This document shows, piece after piece, positions 26,226 through 34,376 of a DNA stretch of 59,055 bases; positions within the stretch are counted from its first letter, which is position 1, and every line of letters starts with the position of its first letter. The stretch lies in NCBI GenBank assembly GCA_964403075.1, contig CAYOEV010000014.1, positions 1-59,055 of the forward strand, written 5' to 3'. The DNA is from CAYOEV01 sp964403075. GTDB taxonomy: Bacteria; Bacteroidota; Bacteroidia; Cytophagales; Cyclobacteriaceae. A program made the position numbers and the translations under genes. The notes under the pieces were generated by a model. The model saw nothing but the letters and a program-made list of their open reading frames with translations, made no database searches and was not told the origin of the DNA.

Positions 26226-27800
26226 TCATTTATCCATTTTTTCCCTGTCGGTTGATGGCCAGTCTAAGTAAATGAATTTGCCTACGTCATGTGTAGGCTC
26301 GTGTGGTGCAATGTTCAATGCGGCAACCTCCCTAAATACTTTACCAATCGTGTACATCCATTCTTCTGCCTCATAACCTACGTAAAGCAGGTGGAAGTCG
26401 TACAAATCACGCTGCGCCCGCTCGTAGTAAATAGATCGCCTGATACGGGCATAATTGCGAATGGCAGCGCTTAAGTTTCGGTACTTGCGGTTGTGGTTCC
26501 GGTCTGCGTTGTACCTGGGTTCCCCTTTGCTCATAAGCACATTTTGCCAGTGATAGGCCATGGGATTGTTCCACCATCTCGGGAAGGAAACTGTTGCCAT
26601 TCCACTTTCTGAGACCATGATGGAAGTGACAAATAATGGATTTATTTTGGCTGCGACACTCTCGCTCACGATCAGCTCGGCCAATTCTTGAGGGCTAACC
26701 ACTGGCTGTTCGTCAATTGCCCGATGAAAATACAGGCAGTTTTGAAAGTTATCTTCCAGGTAACGAGCCAGTCGTTTCTTAAACGCTTCACTCGAGAAGA
26801 AGGCAGAGTCTGGTGCTGTTGCATCTGAGCTGGCATTGGGGTAGGTATAAAAATCAAAAGCTTCTTTTTCAACGGCGTTTTCACCTACGGTTTCAGCAGG
26901 GCGTACGCAACGAAAGCCAATGTCGTAATTATAATTACTTGGCGCCGCATGGCTGCGGTAAGAAGTGGTTAAAAAAGTAGGACCGGGGCTGCCCCAGCTT
27001 CCTCCGCGCATGATCTTGGTACGTCCATTTTCTGGTCCTTTTGGTTGACATTCCGGCGAATCTTGGTAGTAATCAGCCCCGTACCAGTCCGTGCACCATT
27101 CCCAGACATTCCCACTCATGCCATAAAGGCCATAGGCATTGACTTGCTGGTCGTAGACAGTTGCCAGTCTCCACCACTTGCTTTGTTTGTGCCCCTGATC
27201 TGTGTCAAAATTGGCATTGCTTGCATCAAATACCGCCCCGAGGGGATATGGTTGTTGCACCAGGCCACCTCGCGCGGCATATTCCCATTCTGCCTCGGTG
27301 GGCAATCGGTACCCATTGGCCGAATAGTCAACGGCCCATTTTTCATGACCCCAGGCATCGTAATCTCCCTCCGCATAATATACTGGCTGTAAGCCTTCCC
27401 GCTGACTGCGCCAGTTGCAAAAGTTGACGGCCTGATACCAGCTTACTCCTGTTACCGGTTGTTCTGGCATGTTGTATGAGCTGTATTTCCAGTATCTTGA
27501 GACATTGCCCCCATCGTCCACGTAAGTTTGGAAATCCGCATAGGTGATGGGTGTTTCATCCATTAAGAAAGCGGGTATCTGTGCCCTATGCACGGGTGAA
27601 TTTACGTTGCTATCACCCATCAGAAAGGTGCCTGAAGGGATGAGTTTCATTTTTTTCAAGCCGTGGATTTCCTGCGGAAAAACTTGCGCCGGAGGGAGGC
27701 AGGGTTCGGTGTCACCTGCTGGCTTCTCCGCAGTTGTGCAGGCAACTGTCAGGAAAAGAACCAGCCATGGATGGTTATTTCTTTGACTGAATACGTGCAA
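26226..27800 (-). CDS. Lipoprotein fusing an FGE-sulfatase-type domain to a glucosaminidase-like domain
   Basis: 524 aa. The signal ends at Cys21 (LTVAC). Residues about 50-302 form a formylglycine-generating-enzyme (SUMF1) fold: GTFLMGD, RLPTEAEWEYAARGG, GNVWEWCTDWY, RGGSW and GFRCVRP. The catalytic Cys pair of true FGEs is absent after RGGSW, so it is probably a binding or structural module, as in GldJ/GldK-like lipoproteins. Residues about 330-515 resemble Bax/FlgJ-type N-acetylglucosaminidases: Glu398 in VSESGMA, then NNPMAYHW. The start overlaps the upstream NlpC-like gene by 26 bp. A role at the outer membrane and peptidoglycan is inferred. Confidence 0.8.
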   Translation of the reverse strand: MHVFSQRNNHPWLVLFLTVACTTAEKPAGDTEPCLPPAQVFPQEIHGLKKMKLIPSGTFLMGDSNVNSPVHRAQIPAFLMDETPITYADFQTYVDDGGNVSRYWKYSSYNMPEQPVTGVSWYQAVNFCNWRSQREGLQPVYYAEGDYDAWGHEKWAVDYSANGYRLPTEAEWEYAARGGLVQQPYPLGAVFDASNANFDTDQGHKQSKWWRLATVYDQQVNAYGLYGMSGNVWEWCTDWYGADYYQDSPECQPKGPENGRTKIMRGGSWGSPGPTFLTTSYRSHAAPSNYNYDIGFRCVRPAETVGENAVEKEAFDFYTYPNASSDATAPDSAFFSSEAFKKRLARYLEDNFQNCLYFHRAIDEQPVVSPQELAELIVSESVAAKINPLFVTSIMVSESGMATVSFPRWWNNPMAYHWQNVLMSKGEPRYNADRNHNRKYRNLSAAIRNYARIRRSIYYERAQRDLYDFHLLYVGYEAEEWMYTIGKVFREVAALNIAPHEPTHDVGKFIYLDWPSTDREKMDK

Positions 27801-28389
27801 AATATATGCGGTCTATGTTGATCTGTTTTTGATTTTCACCCCAATACTCTTCCCGGTTTCCGATGCCATTGGTTATTTTTTGTGAACTCCTGTAGTTTAG
27901 GCCCAAGTGCCTTCCGGCATCGTCTACAATCCACTCCCGGAAAATCGCGGAGTGGCCGGAACCATCGTTTCTCCAAAATTGCACGAAGTCTCCTGAACCT
28001 GCATCTTCAAAGGGTATTGATGTACCTAGCTGAAGTTGTTCCAACGCGTACTGACACTGGGTTTCGGCGCTTTGTTCAGTCGCTCCGTACCACATCATCT
28101 GCAGCTGTTTAACCTCGTCATGCGTCAGTCCATCCAATAGTTGATATTTTTCCAGCACCTCAAAGGCCACGGTGAAGGTGTAACCGCTACAATAAGTGCC
28201 CACCGGACTCTTTTCCAGTATTGTATGGTTTTGAAAAACCAAACGCCTCGGTGTTCCTGAACCTTTCCAGCGATAGCCGCCACCTTCGTAGGCTCCGGCC
28301 AACTCCACGATATCCCCGTTCAATTCCTGTCCTTCCAGATACAGGCTCCAGCCAAAACACGCCAGCCAAAGGATGATTATTTTCATCAT
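27775..28389 (-). CDS. Exported NlpC/P60-like cysteine peptidase or amidase (predicted)
   Basis: 204 aa with a signal peptide (about 1-20). The order C67 (GTYCSGYTF), then GDFVQFWRNDGSGH146SAIF matches the Cys...GD-V-F-...H layout of papain-like NlpC/P60 and CHAP peptidoglycan peptidases. A polar third residue is not certain. It overlaps adoK upstream by 4 bp and the FGE/glucosaminidase fusion downstream by 26 bp. The neighbour's predicted glycan-cleaving domain makes a paired cell-wall hydrolase role plausible. Confidence 0.65.
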   Translation of the reverse strand: MMKIIILWLACFGWSLYLEGQELNGDIVELAGAYEGGGYRWKGSGTPRRLVFQNHTILEKSPVGTYCSGYTFTVAFEVLEKYQLLDGLTHDEVKQLQMMWYGATEQSAETQCQYALEQLQLGTSIPFEDAGSGDFVQFWRNDGSGHSAIFREWIVDDAGRHLGLNYRSSQKITNGIGNREEYWGENQKQINIDRIYFARIQSKK

Positions 28390-29360
28390 AAAAAATTACG
28401 TATTGTAGCCAGAGGCAGACGGGGGCCAAACTGCGTAACAACGGCTGCACTGGCTTTACTGGCCAATGCTCCGGCTGTAGCAACGTGCCATCCATTTGTT
28501 AGGCCATACAAGAATGCTCCTGCAAACATGTCACCAGCGCCATTGGCATCTACAGCTGTTACTTTTTGGGGTTGAATGTGGTAATCTTCACCCCCATGAT
28601 GAATCCATGCGCCTTTTTCGCTACGGGTGAACACCAAAGTTTCAGCAAACGGTTTCATGGCCTCATAAGCTTCCTCGGGCGAGTCCTTACCCGAGAACAG
28701 CATACCCTCTTCCTCGTTGGCAAACAGGCAATCCACTCCTTCACCCACTGCGGCCTTGCTTTGCGCACGAAAATATTTTACCATCGCAGGGTCTGAGAAG
28801 GAATAAGCTACTTTTACACCTGCCTTTCGAGCCAGTTGCCTGGCTTCATTGATGGTCTCTGGACCGGCGGCTGAGGAAACCAGGTAACCTTCAATGTAAA
28901 TGTATTTCGACGCCTGAAGTGCCTCCGGAACCAATTCGTTGACTGAAAGATCAGCCGTGATGCCCAGGTAGGTATTCATCGTACGTTGCGTATCGGGGCT
29001 TACCATTACCAGACACTTTCCGGTAATGCCTTTCGGGGGGTTAGCGACATTGGTTCGTATACCGACCGCGTCCAACTCTGAAAGGTAAAAATGACCATCT
29101 TCGTCGTTGGCTACCTTGCAGCTTAGAAAAGCCTGTCCTCCGAGTTGACTCAGGGCGATCACGGAATTCGCTGCAGACCCACCTCCCTGACGCTTTTTTA
29201 TTTTTTTCCGTACCAGTTTCAAGAGTTCTTTCTGCCGCTTTTCATCCACCAGAGTCATGAGGCCTTTTTCAATTTGGTTATCCCTCAGAAACTCATCTTC
29301 GACTTCAATTTCATAATCTACAATGGCATTTCCTATGCCATAAATGTCGTATTTACTCAT
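28386..29360 (-). CDS. Adenosine kinase-type PfkB sugar kinase
   Basis: Cytoplasmic ribokinase-family enzyme of 324 aa. It starts with YDIYGIGNAIVDYEIEV, carries the GGSAANSV sugar-binding motif and the anion-hole/catalytic Asp motif DANGAGDMFAG. The opening is that of the adenosine kinase branch in Bacteroidota. With the AMP nucleosidase elsewhere in the window, adenosine salvage is a reasonable role, but substrate is inferred. It overlaps both neighbours by a few bases. Confidence 0.87.
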   Translation of the reverse strand: MSKYDIYGIGNAIVDYEIEVEDEFLRDNQIEKGLMTLVDEKRQKELLKLVRKKIKKRQGGGSAANSVIALSQLGGQAFLSCKVANDEDGHFYLSELDAVGIRTNVANPPKGITGKCLVMVSPDTQRTMNTYLGITADLSVNELVPEALQASKYIYIEGYLVSSAAGPETINEARQLARKAGVKVAYSFSDPAMVKYFRAQSKAAVGEGVDCLFANEEEGMLFSGKDSPEEAYEAMKPFAETLVFTRSEKGAWIHHGGEDYHIQPQKVTAVDANGAGDMFAGAFLYGLTNGWHVATAGALASKASAAVVTQFGPRLPLATIRNFL

Positions 29361-30225
29361 ACACGCGGTTGGGATAATCTGTAATGATTCCGTCTATTCC
29401 CCATTTCAGGAGCCGATCCATATCATTTCGGTTGTTTACCGTCCAGGGGATGACTTTAATTTCCTCATCGTGCAACTCGTTAATGATTGCTTTCGATAGT
29501 AATTTATAGTCAGGACTGTATATCGTGGGTTTGAAGCCCAAAGAATCCAAATTTTGTCTCCAACTCAATTCATTTTCAATTAGAATAGCCGTTTGTACCA
29601 TAGGATATTTTTCATTGAGGTATTGCAACACACGGAAATCAAAGGATTGAAAAATCACACGTTCCCAGGGTAACTTCCCTTCAATCACTTTTACTACCAG
29701 GTCTACAAATGCATCCGGGGCGGGGTGGTAGACGCCATCTGTTTGGTCTTGTGACTTAATTTCTAAGTTGTAAGCGATCTTGCGGTCTCCAATGATGGTT
29801 TCGACGGTATCAATTACGTCCTTTAACAGCGGTTTCGATGTCTGCACTTTTTCTTGGTCAGGGAATCGTGGGTGCGGCTTGGTACCACAATCAAATCGTT
29901 GCAATTCTTCGTAGGTCAGGAGGTAAACATTATAAGCATCCTGCCAATCGTCTTTGATGGACTGGCCGGTTGTCCTCAGGCATATATCTGCCGATAGGTA
30001 GGGTTCATGACTTACAATTACCTGATTGTCTTTTGTGATGGCCAGGTCCATTTCAAGTGTGTTTACCGGAAAATCCAACGTTTTCACAAAACCATAAATC
30101 GAGTTTTCAGGATATAGTCCTCGGGCTCCACGATGACCTTGAATGTCAATTTTCTGATAAGTATTTGGTTGGCTGCAACCGGTTGCCAACCACGCCATGC
30201 CCAGTAGGATGAACCATTTTTTCAT
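29353..30225 (-). CDS. Glycerophosphodiester phosphodiesterase lipoprotein
   Basis: 290 aa. The lipoprotein signal ends at the Cys of ATGCSQ. The GDPD motifs are canonical: QGHRGARGLYPENSI, LEMDLAITKDNQVIVSHEP and the C-terminal GIDGIITDYPNR. It probably degrades glycerophosphodiesters at the envelope. It is linked by 1-8 bp overlaps to the metallophosphoesterase upstream and the kinase downstream. This is the second GDPD in the window, and it keeps the HRG motif that the first one has as HKG. Confidence 0.92.
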   Translation of the reverse strand: MKKWFILLGMAWLATGCSQPNTYQKIDIQGHRGARGLYPENSIYGFVKTLDFPVNTLEMDLAITKDNQVIVSHEPYLSADICLRTTGQSIKDDWQDAYNVYLLTYEELQRFDCGTKPHPRFPDQEKVQTSKPLLKDVIDTVETIIGDRKIAYNLEIKSQDQTDGVYHPAPDAFVDLVVKVIEGKLPWERVIFQSFDFRVLQYLNEKYPMVQTAILIENELSWRQNLDSLGFKPTIYSPDYKLLSKAIINELHDEEIKVIPWTVNNRNDMDRLLKWGIDGIITDYPNRVYE

Positions 30226-31298
30226 TAGGTCAGAAATTTTATTCTTGTAAATATATAGTCCAGCGTTTCTTCGTTGATGACCATCCGGTAAAAATCCGTG
30301 TTGTCCAGTTTTTCAGGTTGGTAGCCACTATTCTTGAGGTATTTCTTACTGATGTTTTTATCGAACCAATGGACCAGTCTTATTTGGCCATTTTCAATTT
30401 CCAGGCAGGTCATTCCCCTCTTGCCAATTACACATCCCGAATTAAATAGACAGGGGATGTGAAAAATGGTATTGTATACGTAGTTGTCGTAGCTGTAGGC
30501 TTCATTGGCCTTGTAATATTGTTTGAGTTCTTTTTTATAGGATTTTATTGTTTGACGAATGCTTTCTGAGGGTTGATTGAAGGCGTAGTCGCGGCAAAGC
30601 TGTTCAATTTTGTATTTCAATCTTTCAATTTTGTGAAGAGACTCAAACAATGGGCGATGGGTATGCCCAATAATGGAAACAACTTTCCGAAAAGCCGAAT
30701 AATGGTATAACCTGCGCTCAATTTTGTATTGTTTTTTACTATCGTGCGCTACGGAGTAGTTTTTTATACCCAAAGGGTTGGCGAAGTATTTTAAGGTAAA
30801 ACCGATTAGCTCATTGTGCTCCTGAAATCTTTTCGATGCTTGATGACCATGGTAGATTCTTAACATCTGATCGTCATGTTGGAGGGTAAGACTCTCCAAG
30901 TGGGGATATGGCAGTGGATTTTTGTCTTTAAGCCCCAATTCCAGGTCATGATTACCTATCAACTTTACCAGTTGGGTATTTTTATTAAACCAGTTAAATA
31001 ATTCATAAATTGGTGGCCAATGCTTCATGATCTTACTCATCGAAAATCGCTGAAGCTCTTCAATGTCTCCGTTGAGCAGGAGTTTGAAATTCCTATTGGC
31101 GTAATAGCCTTGTAATGCCGTTTTGAACAGTTGCGCGTTTGTTTTAAAATCATCGGTGCTTCCGCCGTCTCCCATGTGTAGATCACTGAATATGACCCAT
31201 TTATCGTCTGTACCTAGGCGCTGAACCGGTTGTTCGTCAAAGAGTTTATCCAGATTTTGATAAAGTACCTTGTTTTTGATCTTGAGCTTTTGAGCCAT
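30225..31298 (-). CDS. Calcineurin-like metallophosphoesterase, cytoplasmic
   Basis: 357 aa without a signal peptide. All blocks of the two-metal phosphoesterase fold are present: FSDLHMGDGG, NGDIEEL, GNHDLEL, HGHQAS and GHTHRP. The middle (about 205-245) is Lys/Glu-rich, probably helical. Substrate is unknown; relatives include UDP-2,3-diacylglucosamine hydrolases and generic phosphodiesterases. First gene of the leftward unit 31298 to 26226. Confidence 0.88.
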   Translation of the reverse strand: MAQKLKIKNKVLYQNLDKLFDEQPVQRLGTDDKWVIFSDLHMGDGGSTDDFKTNAQLFKTALQGYYANRNFKLLLNGDIEELQRFSMSKIMKHWPPIYELFNWFNKNTQLVKLIGNHDLELGLKDKNPLPYPHLESLTLQHDDQMLRIYHGHQASKRFQEHNELIGFTLKYFANPLGIKNYSVAHDSKKQYKIERRLYHYSAFRKVVSIIGHTHRPLFESLHKIERLKYKIEQLCRDYAFNQPSESIRQTIKSYKKELKQYYKANEAYSYDNYVYNTIFHIPCLFNSGCVIGKRGMTCLEIENGQIRLVHWFDKNISKKYLKNSGYQPEKLDNTDFYRMVINEETLDYIFTRIKFLT

Positions 31299-31399
31299 TG
31301 ATTTTTAATCAAATAACGTCTTAAGTTAGCCACAGCCCGGGCAGTAAATGGCTGGGAACGAGATTTCTTGTCTAAATTGATTCAAACTTAGAGGATACC

Positions 31400-31648
31400 A
31401 TGGCCAATTTTAAAATTCTTTCTTTGTTATCTGTGGGCGACGAGCTTTATACCCAGTATAAGTCCGAGTTGGGAAAGCTGGATTACCGGAAAGTACACGG
31501 TATAGCCCTGGTGGAATTCGAAAATGGCACCCAAACCCTTGTTCCCATGGATTTTTATGATCTGGAAAGCGGAATGCTGAAAATCGATAAGGGGGAAAAT
31601 TACGTCGGATTGACAGAAGACCGATTAGACGGTAAAAAGCGAAAATGA
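31400..31648 (+). CDS. Small conserved-looking protein of unknown function
   Basis: 82 aa, no signal peptide. It has alternating strands (VHGIALVEFENGTQTLVPMDFYDL), followed by a charged tail ending DGKKRK. I do not recognise the family. It is flanked by the divergent metallophosphoesterase gene and converges with the next gene with no gap, and its codon pattern looks protein-like. Confidence 0.6.
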   Translation: MANFKILSLLSVGDELYTQYKSELGKLDYRKVHGIALVEFENGTQTLVPMDFYDLESGMLKIDKGENYVGLTEDRLDGKKRK

Positions 31649-32554
31649 CTAATCGCTGAAATGGCAATAAAGTTTACCAACGGCCAGATCTACACGAAAT
31701 TCCAGTAGATTTTCAGCATTTTTATGGTAGCTGTGATTGACAAAAACATTCTTTTCTACTTCTTCAAATTCAGCGTCCATGTTGAGGCCGCAAAAAGGAG
31801 AGTTTTTAATGGTGATGATGACAGGTGTTTCTTTATTGGGAACGACAATTTCCAGTGATCCAGCGCCCACTTTAGCTACTATTGTGCATTTTTCTTCTGG
31901 CATTTGGTTACCGAAATCCAGTGTCGCGTTGCCGAAACCTATGTCTGCAACAACAAACTTGGCCCTGGATGCGGAGAGGTTTTCTGTTGTGATAGAACCC
32001 ACATCAACTTTTACCCGGAAAGTGTCCATGGCGGTCAGGTTTCGCGTCTGCTCGTCATAAGTGAGCAAAACATTGGCACTACCAGTCCTGAGATCCAGGT
32101 GTTTCACATGAAGCTGGCTTAAATTGACGTGTGTATTGCCTAAACCGTATTTTAGGCGCAGTTTGTAAATGGTCTGATTGTCTAACAGCAACTTCCAGTA
32201 TTCACCCTTCTCACGCGTTTTACGCTGTGGAGTCATTACGAAAGAGAATTCTTCACTTAGTTCGTAAGAATTAAATTCATGAAGATGAAAAGAAATATGA
32301 CACGTGGCACCAGACTCTTTGATAAGGAATGAAGGATTGATCCTTTTCAAATCGGGATTTCCGAAGACTTCTAGCGGCCCTTCTGTATTTGCATAATATT
32401 TTATGTAAGAATTGGCAGAGGGAGCTTCGAAGGTTAAATCCACTGTATCTAATGCATCATCGTGTTTGAGCATGTAGAACTTTCGTAATTGCGAGGATAC
32501 CCGAAATGTGGACAATACCATCAATCCCACCAAAAACACCAATCGCATGGTCAA
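31649..32554 (-). CDS. Secreted beta-rich protein, toast-rack/DUF4097-like
   Basis: 301 aa with a signal peptide (cleavage about residue 21, VSSQ). The second half repeats short strands (NLSQLHVKHLDLRTGSANVL, VDVGSITTENL, ADIGFGNATLDFG, VGAGSLEIVVP) of the right-handed beta-ladder kind seen in DUF4097/toast-rack adhesin-like and LiaF-like domains. The start could be residue 1 or 3 (two close ATGs). Function is unknown. It lies downstream of dnaJ after about 45 bp. Confidence 0.65.
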   Translation of the reverse strand: MTMRLVFLVGLMVLSTFRVSSQLRKFYMLKHDDALDTVDLTFEAPSANSYIKYYANTEGPLEVFGNPDLKRINPSFLIKESGATCHISFHLHEFNSYELSEEFSFVMTPQRKTREKGEYWKLLLDNQTIYKLRLKYGLGNTHVNLSQLHVKHLDLRTGSANVLLTYDEQTRNLTAMDTFRVKVDVGSITTENLSASRAKFVVADIGFGNATLDFGNQMPEEKCTIVAKVGAGSLEIVVPNKETPVIITIKNSPFCGLNMDAEFEEVEKNVFVNHSYHKNAENLLEFRVDLAVGKLYCHFSD

Positions 32555-32598
32555 ATCTAACGTAAGGCAAGTAAGTGGGTTTCGATGAAAGCAAAAAC

Positions 32599-33720
32599 TC
32601 AGAAATATTCCTTCATTTTCTCGAAGAATGATTTCTCTGCTTTGGAAGGATCTGGCGCAAAATTCTTTGACGTGCGCAAGTTTTCAAGCAATTCTTTTTC
32701 GTCTCTAGATAATTTGGTAGGCGTGTAGACATTCACATATATGAGCTCGTCTCCACGGCTATATCCTTCGATGGATTTAATGCCCTTGCCACGAAGCCGC
32801 AGCACTTTACCGCTTTGCGTACCAGGTTCTATCTTGATGCGTACTTTTCCATCGATTGTGGGCACGTCAACCGAAGTTCCGAGCGCAACATCCAGAAAGC
32901 TGATGTGCAGATCATATAAAATGTTGGTACCGTCACGCTTCAATACGTCGTCCTCTACCTCTTCCACCACTATGAGCAAATCTCCTGCTATGCCCCCCGG
33001 TATTTCATTGCCTTTGCCAGCCATGCTCAGTTGCATCCCGTCAGTCACTCCCGCCGGAATTTTGATGCTTATTACTTCTTCCTCTCGCTTCAGGCCGGTG
33101 CTGTCCGTGCCTTGTCCACGACTGTTCACCAGTTGACCTGTACCTCCGCAAGCAGGGCAGGTAGAAGTGCTCATCATCTGTCCGAGCATGGTATTCATTA
33201 CCTTGCGAACCTGGCCAGACCCATTGCACTGCGAGCAACTTTTAAATGTGGTATTGGGATCTACCCTTAATCGATTGACTTTGATTTTTTTCTCGACGCC
33301 ATTGGCAACTTCCTCCAGGTGCAATTTCAATTTTATACGCAGGTTGGAACCCTTTCGTGTGCCTCGCCCACTTCCGCCAGTTCCACCGCCAAAGAAACTA
33401 TCGAACGGACTTCCGCCGCTACCGAAAATGTCACCGAACTGGGAGAATATATCTTCCATGTTCATGCTCCCGCCGCTGAATCCACGGCCAGCACCACCTA
33501 TCCCCTGATGACCGAATCGATCATATTGTTGACGCTTGTCATCATTGCTAAGCACTTCGTAGGCCTCTGCTGCTTCCTTAAATTTATCCTCTGCCTCCTG
33601 ATTGTCAGGGTTTTTATCAGGATGGAATTTTAAGGCTACCTTCCGGTAGGCTTTTTTAATCTCATCTTTCGAAGCGGTACGGGTTACGCCCAATATTTCG
33701 TAATAGTCTCTTTTGGCCAT
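32599..33720 (-). CDS. dnaJ: Chaperone DnaJ with a reduced zinc-finger domain
   Basis: Hsp40 co-chaperone for DnaK. It has a J domain with HPD at 33-35, a Gly/Phe-rich region (about 70-120), a cysteine-rich region and two C-terminal client-binding beta domains. Canonical DnaJ has four CxxCxGxG repeats. Here only two remain (C162/C165 and C188/C191), matching repeats II and III, the second zinc centre. The flanks where repeats I and IV belong read VDPNTTFK and NSRGQGTDSTG. It is 6 bp downstream of grpE, in one operon. Confidence 0.96.
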   Translation of the reverse strand: MAKRDYYEILGVTRTASKDEIKKAYRKVALKFHPDKNPDNQEAEDKFKEAAEAYEVLSNDDKRQQYDRFGHQGIGGAGRGFSGGSMNMEDIFSQFGDIFGSGGSPFDSFFGGGTGGSGRGTRKGSNLRIKLKLHLEEVANGVEKKIKVNRLRVDPNTTFKSCSQCNGSGQVRKVMNTMLGQMMSTSTCPACGGTGQLVNSRGQGTDSTGLKREEEVISIKIPAGVTDGMQLSMAGKGNEIPGGIAGDLLIVVEEVEDDVLKRDGTNILYDLHISFLDVALGTSVDVPTIDGKVRIKIEPGTQSGKVLRLRGKGIKSIEGYSRGDELIYVNVYTPTKLSRDEKELLENLRTSKNFAPDPSKAEKSFFEKMKEYF

Positions 33721-33726
33721 GGATAT

Positions 33727-34305
33727 TTATTGCTTTGCCCCTGTGACTACTTTAGCAAATCGAACGACTCGATCGTTCAGAAAATAGCCGGGTTCAATGA
33801 TGTCTACTATTTTACCCTCCAACTCCTTTTCCGCAGGTATTTGAGTCACCGCCTCATGAAATTCTTCATTGAACTCGTCGCCTTTCTGTGTTTCCATTTT
33901 TTTTAAACCTTTAGCTGTCAGAGTAGATTGAAATTTGTGTTGAACGATATCCATTCCCTCGGTTACCGATGTAAGGTCGGCTTTTTCTGATTGGGCGGAT
34001 TGTTTGGCACGTTCAAAATCATCTAATATGGGGAGTAGAGATTCTATGATTTCCCTACCTGCCATGGCGATAAGTTCCAATCGTTCCTTGGCTGAGCGTC
34101 TTCTGAAATTTTCAAATTCAGAATACAACCGCAAATGTTTATCCTTTAACTCGCCGATTAGCGCGTCTTTATCCATTTCAGGAGTTTCAGGTGTTTCTAT
34201 TTCTGCAGTTTCCATGGGTTTAGCCACATCGATCTCCGACGATTCCTGATCCAATAGGCCTTCATTCTCCTCTATGATTTCTTTTTCCTTGTCTTTCTTG
34301 GTCAT
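33727..34305 (-). CDS. grpE: Nucleotide exchange factor GrpE
   Basis: Releases ADP from DnaK. The open frame extends to 34395, but that part crosses the regulatory palindromes and overlaps obgE. I start at the ATG at 34305 (MTKKDKEK), giving 192 aa with an acidic disordered N-terminus, a long coiled coil (about 45-100) and the C-terminal beta domain signature FNEEFHEAVTQIP...IVDIIEPGYFLNDRVVRFAKVVV-like (here AKVVTG). Co-transcribed with dnaJ. Confidence 0.95.
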   Translation of the reverse strand: MTKKDKEKEIIEENEGLLDQESSEIDVAKPMETAEIETPETPEMDKDALIGELKDKHLRLYSEFENFRRRSAKERLELIAMAGREIIESLLPILDDFERAKQSAQSEKADLTSVTEGMDIVQHKFQSTLTAKGLKKMETQKGDEFNEEFHEAVTQIPAEKELEGKIVDIIEPGYFLNDRVVRFAKVVTGAKQ

Positions 34306-34334
34306 GATCGCATTTTGTATTGTGAATTTTTCTA

Positions 34335-34376
34335 GTTCAATAATTTTGCCAACTGGCAAAGCGTGACAGATTGTCA
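34335..34376 (-). promoter_or_regulatory. Double palindrome and promoter-like element upstream of grpE-dnaJ
   Basis: On the minus strand, TGACA-ATC-TGTCA (34364-34376, covering the obgE stop codon) is followed after 3 bp by TTTGCCA-GT-TGGCAAA (34345-34360), a perfect 7-bp inverted repeat. TTGGCA within the latter and TTGAA at 34336-34340 have the GG-N10-G spacing of a sigma-54 promoter, except that the -12 C is A. The grpE ATG is about 30 bp downstream. A heat-shock operator is inferred. Confidence 0.6.

Noticed and set aside
31305..31320. TTGATT-AAA-AATCAA palindrome just upstream of the metallophosphoesterase start
   Set aside because: AT-rich short dyads are common in such gaps and there is no second copy or matching regulator to support an operator.
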